Source: VXPQ01 sp965232485
Lineage (GTDB): Bacteria; Bacteroidota; Rhodothermia; Rhodothermales; VXPQ01
NCBI GenBank assembly: GCA_965232485.1
Contig: OZ246975.1
Span: 496,001-560,000 of the forward strand
Direction of reading: 5' to 3'
Length of the DNA: 64,000 nt
Positions within the stretch are counted from its first letter, which is position 1, and every line of letters starts with the position of its first letter. The position numbers were made by a program, and so were the translations under genes. Of this stretch, positions 59,023 to 64,000 are shown piece by piece. Below the pieces are notes generated by a model, which was not told the DNA's origin, did no database searches, and worked only from the letters and a program-made list of their open reading frames with translations.

Positions 59023-60156
59023 TTACAAGCGAAGGCAGGCGGCGGCCCGCTCGGCGCGCTGGCGCACATCGCTGCGGTCGTCGCCCGTGACCGTGACATG
59101 CCCCATTTTACGATTTATTCTTATCTCCGTTTTGCCGTACAAATGTACGGCGGCGCCGGGAATCGCCAGCGCTTCGCGCAATCCGCCGGAAGATGCTGCG
59201 CCATCGCGTTGGCCCAATACGTTCGCCATCGCGGCGAAGGGAGCGCGTAAGGCCGGATCGCCAAGCGGCATATCCAGCACGGCCCGGAGATGATTTTCAA
59301 ATTGCGACGTATGGCTGCCCTCAATGGAGTAATGCCCCGTGTTATGCGGGCGCGGCGCCAGTTCGTTGATCAGGAAACGCCCGGTTTCCGTCTGGAAAAG
59401 TTCGACGGCGACGAGGCCCGTTCCCTGAACGGAAATCGTGGCGGCAATCCCGATCTGCTGCGCTATGTCCCTTTCGGATTCGTTCATGCGCGACGGAACC
59501 TCCACGGCATAGCACCGATGATCGCGCTGTTCCGTGTCCGCAACGGGATATGCGACATACTCGCCGCCGGGCCTGCGGGCCACCAGCACGGAAAGCTCCC
59601 TCCGAAACGGAACGAACGCTTCGATCAACAAGCCGTCTTCCGCGGCGAGACATTCCCATGCCGCCCGCAATTCTTCCGCAGAATGGACCGTCCGGTTGCC
59701 ATACCCGTCATACGCATGGGTATATTTTTTGGCCAGGACGGGATACCCGAACTGGTTCGCGGCGGCCAGGGCTTCATCGAATGTGGCGCAACAGGCGAAC
59801 TCGGGCGTGGGCAGCCCCGCATTTTGCAACCAGGTTTTTTGACGTCCCTTATGCCGAATAATGTCGAGCGTAAAAGAGCCGGGGCGAACAGGAACCTGGC
59901 CCTGCAAGGCCGCCTCCGCTTCGTTGACGGGCGTCCATTCGCTCTCGGTCGTCACCACGGTACAGCCCATCCCGAACTCGCGGAGCACATCGGGGGCGGT
60001 CCAGTCGCCCGCGAAGCACGACCCAAGGTCCTGCGCCGGACCCGTCGGTTCCGGGAGCAAAAAACGTACGTCGAAACCCATGCGCCGCGCGGCGAAGGCG
60101 GTCATCCGGGCCAATTGTCCGCCGCCAAGAATGCCTACAACAGGAAAAGACGACAT
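59023..60156 (-). CDS. purK: 5-(carboxyamino)imidazole ribonucleotide synthase
   Basis: 377 residues, ATP-grasp enzyme. VGILGGGQLARMTAFAARRMG at the start, GYPVLAKKYTHAYDGYGNR (ATP lid), LIEAFVPFRRELSVLVAR, and INELAPRPHNTGHYSIE with metal and substrate ligands. It carboxylates AIR to N5-CAIR with ATP and bicarbonate. It is upstream of purE and 20 bases from the ftsK end (on the same strand), so ftsK-purK-purE may share a transcript. Confidence 0.96.
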   Translation of the reverse strand: MSSFPVVGILGGGQLARMTAFAARRMGFDVRFLLPEPTGPAQDLGSCFAGDWTAPDVLREFGMGCTVVTTESEWTPVNEAEAALQGQVPVRPGSFTLDIIRHKGRQKTWLQNAGLPTPEFACCATFDEALAAANQFGYPVLAKKYTHAYDGYGNRTVHSAEELRAAWECLAAEDGLLIEAFVPFRRELSVLVARRPGGEYVAYPVADTEQRDHRCYAVEVPSRMNESERDIAQQIGIAATISVQGTGLVAVELFQTETGRFLINELAPRPHNTGHYSIEGSHTSQFENHLRAVLDMPLGDPALRAPFAAMANVLGQRDGAASSGGLREALAIPGAAVHLYGKTEIRINRKMGHVTVTGDDRSDVRQRAERAAACLRL

Positions 60157-60175
60157 AAACTATGTGTTGTAACCC

Positions 60176-62620
60176 CTAATTCCGGATGCCTGCAAGCAGG
60201 CTTTCCAGTTCTTCCTCGGACTCCACCAGCACGTCGCGCGCCTTGGACCCCACGAAGCGGCCCACTACGCCAGCTTGTTCGAGTTGATCCACAATGCGGG
60301 CGGCTCTCGTATACCCGATGGACAATTTGCGTTGCAGGAGCGAAACCGACCCCTGGCGCGCGCGCACGAGAATTCGGGCCGCCTCTTCAAAAAACGGATC
60401 CATATCGTCCATGCCGCCCGTTGCGCCCGAACCGGAATCTTCTCCGAAGGGGGGCAACGCATAGGGACCGCCCCCCTGTTGTCTCGCCACGAAATCCACG
60501 ATGCGATCCACTTCGTCTGAGGCGATATACGGCCCCTGCAAGCGGATGGCGCGGCTTCCGAGCATATACAGAAGGTCTCCATTGCCTACAAGGCCTTCGG
60601 CGCCGTTCTGATCAAGAATGGTGCGGGAATCTACCTTGGAGGCCACCTGATACGCGATGCGCGCCGGGAAATTCGCCTTGATCAAGCCCGTAATCACATC
60701 CACAGACGGGCGTTGCGTAGCCAGCACAAGATGTATGCCCACGGCCCGGGCCATCTGGGCGAGGCGAGCTATAGGAGCCTCTATATCCTTGCCCGCCAAC
60801 ATCATAAGGTCGGCCAGCTCATCTATGATCACCACGATATACGGCAGATGTCGGAGGGAATCTTCTGTTTCCAGTTGCCCGGAAAGCACCTTTTCGTTGT
60901 AATCCTTGATGGAGCGAACCTGCGCCGCGGAAAAGAGATCGTACCGCAGCTCCATTTCGCGCTCGCAGGACTTGAGCACTCCGAGGGCTTGGCCCACATC
61001 GGTAATAATCGGCTCCTCGCTGTTTTCCGGCATCGCCACATAATGATCTGCGATGTACTTGTATTGTTGCAACTCGATCTTTTTAGGATCGATCATGACA
61101 AATTTCAAATTGGCGGGGTGGCAAGCATACATCAACCCCGTAATCAACGTATTCAGCCCCACCGATTTGCCCGATCCCGTCGCGCCGGCAATAAGCAGGT
61201 GGGGCAATTTCGCCAGGTCGATCATAAACACTTCGCCCTCGATGGTCTTGCCGACGGGCACCGGCAACGCCATATCGGAATCGCGGAATCGCTTGGTCTC
61301 GATCACATCGCGGATCCGCACAAGCTCGCGGCGGCGATTGGGAATTTCCACCCCCACGGCGGATTTGCCGGGGATGGGCGCAATAATCCGGATGCCCCTC
61401 GCCGCCATCGCCATGGCCAGATCGTTTTCAAGGGCGGTGATCCGGTTGATTTTCACGCCCGGCGCCGGCGTCAATTCGTACAATGTGACAGTCGGCCCCA
61501 CAATGGCGTTGATCTCCTGTATTTCAATGCCGTACGTATCAAGTTTGTCGAGCAGGATCCGCTTGTTTTCCTCCAGTTCGTCGTAGTCGATCGGGATTTC
61601 GTCGGCGTCGCGTTTGTCCAGAAGCTTGACAGGAGGAAAACGATACTTGCGCGCGAGCTTTTCGTCGGGAATATCCATGTGCCGCTGCGCCTTGTCGGCA
61701 TGCTCCTCCTTGATGCGCTCCTGAACATGTATTTCAATATCCTTTTCCGGAACGCCTCCGGCGTCGGGAGAAGGGGGGCGATCGCCTTGAAACGCGTCGT
61801 TCAGCGTACGGCCTGATCCCTCGTCAGAAGCAGGCGGGGGAGACGTCGGGGCGGAGGATTCCGGCGGCGTTCGAGGCGTCGCTTCGGAAGCCTTGGCCGC
61901 GCGACGCTTTTTCTGATCGGCCTGTTTTTCCTGCCTGGCCTTACGCTTTTCTTCCGCGCGTTTTTTGCGCTCTGCGCGGTGTTGCGCGGCAGCGGCTTTT
62001 CTTGAGGCATTCCAGGCCCCGGCCTTGTCGAAGAGGGCCTGCACGTCGGGTTTCCCCAGCAAGAGGAATGCAATTACAAGCAACAGCGCAAGGATCGCCG
62101 CCGACCCGACCACGCCGAAAACATGCTGGAGCCATCCGGCCACGCCCAGGCCAAGCGCCCCGCTCCACAAGACAAGTTCCACGTCAAAAACCAGGGATAT
62201 CCACCCGAAAAAGGCCGCCGCGGCTAAAACGACCGCAAAAACGAGCAGACCCATCGAAACCAGTTTGATGCTTGCGCGCCGACGGAACAGCAAATATCCC
62301 GTCATGCCCAAAAATCCCGACAACAGGACGGCCGGGTAGCCCAGAAAACGCGGCACGACCCAATACGCGACCCAGGCGCCCGCCAAGCCGAGCATATTCG
62401 ATACCTCGTTTTCTCCGGGAACGAATATATCGCCGAACGTACTGCCTCGAACGATGGCGTCGTCGACGCCCGCGTAGGCGATGAGCGCCAGACAAATCAG
62501 AAAGGCCAAGGTCATCGCGACCAGGCCAAGCACTTCGTGCATGCGGTCCGTGGATGCGCCGCGGACCTTTTCGTCGGGACCCTTCCGCCGGTTATGTTTT
62601 TTGCCTGATGGTAAAGCCAT
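60176..62620 (-). CDS. ftsK: DNA translocase FtsK
   Basis: 814 residues. The N-terminal ~190 residues carry about five transmembrane helices. A charged Lys/Glu/Ala linker (~205-300) follows. The motor domain has Walker A IAGATGSGKSVGLNTL, Walker B YIVVIIDELADLMM, and LATQRPSVDVITGLIKANFPARIAYQV, and the C-terminal gamma domain ends SLLQRKLSIGYTRAARIVDQLEQAGVVG, which reads KOPS-like sites. It moves DNA through the closing septum and activates dimer resolution. The linker is shorter than in E. coli FtsK, giving a typical SpoIIIE-length protein. Confidence 0.96.
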   Translation of the reverse strand: MALPSGKKHNRRKGPDEKVRGASTDRMHEVLGLVAMTLAFLICLALIAYAGVDDAIVRGSTFGDIFVPGENEVSNMLGLAGAWVAYWVVPRFLGYPAVLLSGFLGMTGYLLFRRRASIKLVSMGLLVFAVVLAAAAFFGWISLVFDVELVLWSGALGLGVAGWLQHVFGVVGSAAILALLLVIAFLLLGKPDVQALFDKAGAWNASRKAAAAQHRAERKKRAEEKRKARQEKQADQKKRRAAKASEATPRTPPESSAPTSPPPASDEGSGRTLNDAFQGDRPPSPDAGGVPEKDIEIHVQERIKEEHADKAQRHMDIPDEKLARKYRFPPVKLLDKRDADEIPIDYDELEENKRILLDKLDTYGIEIQEINAIVGPTVTLYELTPAPGVKINRITALENDLAMAMAARGIRIIAPIPGKSAVGVEIPNRRRELVRIRDVIETKRFRDSDMALPVPVGKTIEGEVFMIDLAKLPHLLIAGATGSGKSVGLNTLITGLMYACHPANLKFVMIDPKKIELQQYKYIADHYVAMPENSEEPIITDVGQALGVLKSCEREMELRYDLFSAAQVRSIKDYNEKVLSGQLETEDSLRHLPYIVVIIDELADLMMLAGKDIEAPIARLAQMARAVGIHLVLATQRPSVDVITGLIKANFPARIAYQVASKVDSRTILDQNGAEGLVGNGDLLYMLGSRAIRLQGPYIASDEVDRIVDFVARQQGGGPYALPPFGEDSGSGATGGMDDMDPFFEEAARILVRARQGSVSLLQRKLSIGYTRAARIVDQLEQAGVVGRFVGSKARDVLVESEEELESLLAGIRN

Positions 62621-62670
62621 CCTTCAAGAAAAAAAACCATGGATGCGCAGCGGGAAACATCTTGCCCGCG

Positions 62671-63417
62671 TTACGCAGCCACGCGGGCCAATTCCGTTTG
62701 ATCCAGCACGATCCGGTTATCCCGATAACGGGGAAGCACGGGCACGGCATTAAACCGGAAACAATAATCTACGTCGTCTTCAAATCCTTTGGAGGCGAGC
62801 CATTGCGCATGGGCGCCCTGGCGCAAGGTCCTGTCCAGACAATGGCGGTAGCCATCGTACAAGGCAAAGGCCATGCGCGTGGCGTCGGAAATGCCGTCGG
62901 GCGGACAGCCTTTCCATAGCCGATCCAGCAAATACCCTGCGCACAGCGTGTCTTCGAGAGAAACCTGTTCCTTCTGGCCCGAGCAAATGATGACAAGGTC
63001 CCGGTCCTCCTCGCAGACCGCCTCGGCCACGCGATCGATATTCAGAAAACATCCCACCAGAAGACGCCTGGCTTTTTGCCCCTTGTGCATGGCGACCGTC
63101 CCGTTGGTCGTACTGAGAATGATGGTCCGACCCTGCACGGTCTCGCGGGTATATTCCAGCGGGGAATTGCCGCAATGATACTTGTCGATGCGATAACCGC
63201 CGCGCTCGCCCCCAAGCAAGTAACTCGAGGAATCGAGATTCGAAGCGATTTTTGCTGCATGATCCAGGTCTGGAACGGGAACGACGCCGCGCGCGCCCCG
63301 GCACAGGGCGGTCACAATAGTAGAGCAAGCCCGGAGCACGTCAATCGCAACCACTATGCGTCCGTTCAACTTTGTTTCCGGCGCGGACTGGGCCGTGATA
63401 AATACTTCGATATGCAT
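62671..63417 (-). CDS. comB: 2-phosphosulfolactate phosphatase (ComB family)
   Basis: 248 residues matching ComB: RIVVAIDVLRACSTIVTALCRGAR near the start, LLGGERGGYRIDKYHCGNSPLEYT, TIILSTTNGTVAMHKGQ and LVIICSGQKEQVSLEDTLCAGYL. In methanogens it removes phosphate from 2-phosphosulfolactate in coenzyme M synthesis; bacterial members are common but their physiological substrate is uncertain, possibly sulfolactate-related. No comA or sulfolactate genes are nearby. On the minus strand between gcvT and ftsK. Confidence 0.9.
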   Translation of the reverse strand: MHIEVFITAQSAPETKLNGRIVVAIDVLRACSTIVTALCRGARGVVPVPDLDHAAKIASNLDSSSYLLGGERGGYRIDKYHCGNSPLEYTRETVQGRTIILSTTNGTVAMHKGQKARRLLVGCFLNIDRVAEAVCEEDRDLVIICSGQKEQVSLEDTLCAGYLLDRLWKGCPPDGISDATRMAFALYDGYRHCLDRTLRQGAHAQWLASKGFEDDVDYCFRFNAVPVLPRYRDNRIVLDQTELARVAA

Positions 63418-63505
63418 GGCGGCCTATCGGACAGGGAAAAGAAAAACCATGGACAAATCCATGCAGAAAGATACGCCGCGCCGCATCGCAATATGCAACA
63501 AACGA

Positions 63506-64000
63506 TCAAATTTTGTGCAAGGGAGGCTTTTTAACGACTGCGCGCGTCATACGGGACCGAATGACGATGTCGAGGCGCGCATCCGGCGACGCGCAAGCCG
63601 GATCGGCAGGCACATATCCAAGACCGACGCCGCGCCCAAGCATGGGGGACTGGGCGCCGCTGGTCACCACGCCCGCGCCTGCCGGCGTCGAAATGCCGTA
63701 TCCGCTTCGCGGAACAGCGCCGGGCTTCTCGACGACGAACGCAACCAGTTTTCGGGAAAGCCCTTCCTCGCGGACGCGCTCCAGCGCAGATTTGCCGATG
63801 AAATCGTCCTTGTCCATTCGCACGAATCGGCCCAGTCCGGCCTCGAACGGATGGGTTTCTTCGGTAATATCGTTTCCGTATAAACAAAACCCCGCTTCCA
63901 TGCGCAGGGTGTCCCGGGCGCCCAGGCCCGCCGGTTGCAGTCCTTCGTTCGCTCCAGCCTCAAGCAACCCATCCCAGACCGATCCGGCCACGCCTGCATC
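63506..64000 (-). CDS. gcvT: Aminomethyltransferase (glycine cleavage T protein), C-terminal part
   Basis: Last ~164 residues of GcvT; the frame is open to the window edge so the N-terminus lies to the right. GLGARDTLRMEAGFCLYGNDI carries the conserved RxEAGxxLYGxD motif, followed by TPFEAGLGRFV-type ETHPFEAGLGRFVRMDKDDFIGKSAL, and the C-terminal barrel (GVVTSGAQSPMLGRGVGLGYV). It transfers the aminomethyl group to tetrahydrofolate in the glycine cleavage system. About 90 noncoding bases separate its stop from the comB start. Confidence 0.92.
   Translation of the reverse strand, partial: DAGVAGSVWDGLLEAGANEGLQPAGLGARDTLRMEAGFCLYGNDITEETHPFEAGLGRFVRMDKDDFIGKSALERVREEGLSRKLVAFVVEKPGAVPRSGYGISTPAGAGVVTSGAQSPMLGRGVGLGYVPADPACASPDARLDIVIRSRMTRAVVKKPPLHKI

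Overview
The window reads as ordinary chromosomal DNA of a moderately GC-rich bacterium, most likely in the Rhodothermota / Bacteroidota neighbourhood. This is an inference from gene content, not from a marker phylogeny. The pointers are a GWxTD-domain TPR protein, a DUF1015 gene next to serC, a small conserved protein of the Bacteroidota type often mislabelled 'ABC transporter ATPase', a DksA/TraR protein with one cysteine, a eukaryote-like IleRS (type 2), and a three-gene proton-translocating transhydrogenase. A planctomycete-type cytochrome/DUF1501 pair is also present. There is no rRNA, CRISPR, prophage or plasmid module. Both ends of the window cut genes: an NCS2 permease on the left and gcvT on the right.

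Layout. 1-5.4 kb: permease with a fused ATPase-like domain, then a PSCyt/DUF1549/DUF1553 haem protein and its DUF1501 partner. 5.4-7.2 kb: ammonium channel and initiator tRNA. 7.4-12.7 kb: DUF2461, a TonB-C protein, a membrane protein, DUF1015 and serC. 12.8-14.0 kb: a complete IS5-type element. 14.0-17.0 kb: pntAA-pntAB-pntB. 17.2-19.6 kb: sialic-acid lyase and symporter. 19.7-23.8 kb: tesA diverging from a ybbA/ybbP-type ABC pair. 23.9-34.8 kb: yggS, divIVA, purine nucleoside phosphorylase, ileS, dksA-like, lspA, lepA, a secreted protein, lepB. 34.7-42.2 kb: L,D-transpeptidase, K+ channel, small conserved protein, SDR, a UPF0047 relative and rfbC-rfbA-rfbB. 42.3-47.7 kb: polA and two M16 peptidases. 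47.8-50.9 kb: PspC protein, 5-formyl-THF cyclo-ligase, ffh. 51.0-58.4 kb: rpsP-rimM-trmD-rplS-smpB-tyrS-GWxTD. 58.5-64 kb: purE, purK, ftsK, comB and gcvT, all on the minus strand.

The most striking feature lies between the genes. A dispersed family of short elements and end fragments (about 17 places in 64 kb) shares its termini, GGATRCKCTGATYAA, with the complete IS5-type insertion sequence at 12812-13982. Two well-preserved copies (38233-38487 and 52531-52788) have perfect or near-perfect terminal inverted repeats, 4-bp target duplications (TTAG, TTAT) and an internal 21-23 bp inverted repeat. Compared with each other, these two copies carry paired compensatory changes. I read the family as MITEs (non-autonomous elements) probably mobilised by the IS5-type transposase. 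They sit at gene edges and have supplied real coding signals: the stop codons of trmD, serC and the cyclo-ligase gene, the C-terminal residues of rfbA, and the apparent start region of a TonB-domain gene and of the cyclo-ligase gene. Two copies interrupt the rpsP-rimM-trmD-rplS operon.

Other points worth attention are an IleRS with a swapped GIHH signature, ribosomal protein S16 with a very long repetitive acidic tail, an NCS2 permease fused to an anti-sigma-like ATPase fold, and a UPF0047-type protein apparently split by a large insertion.
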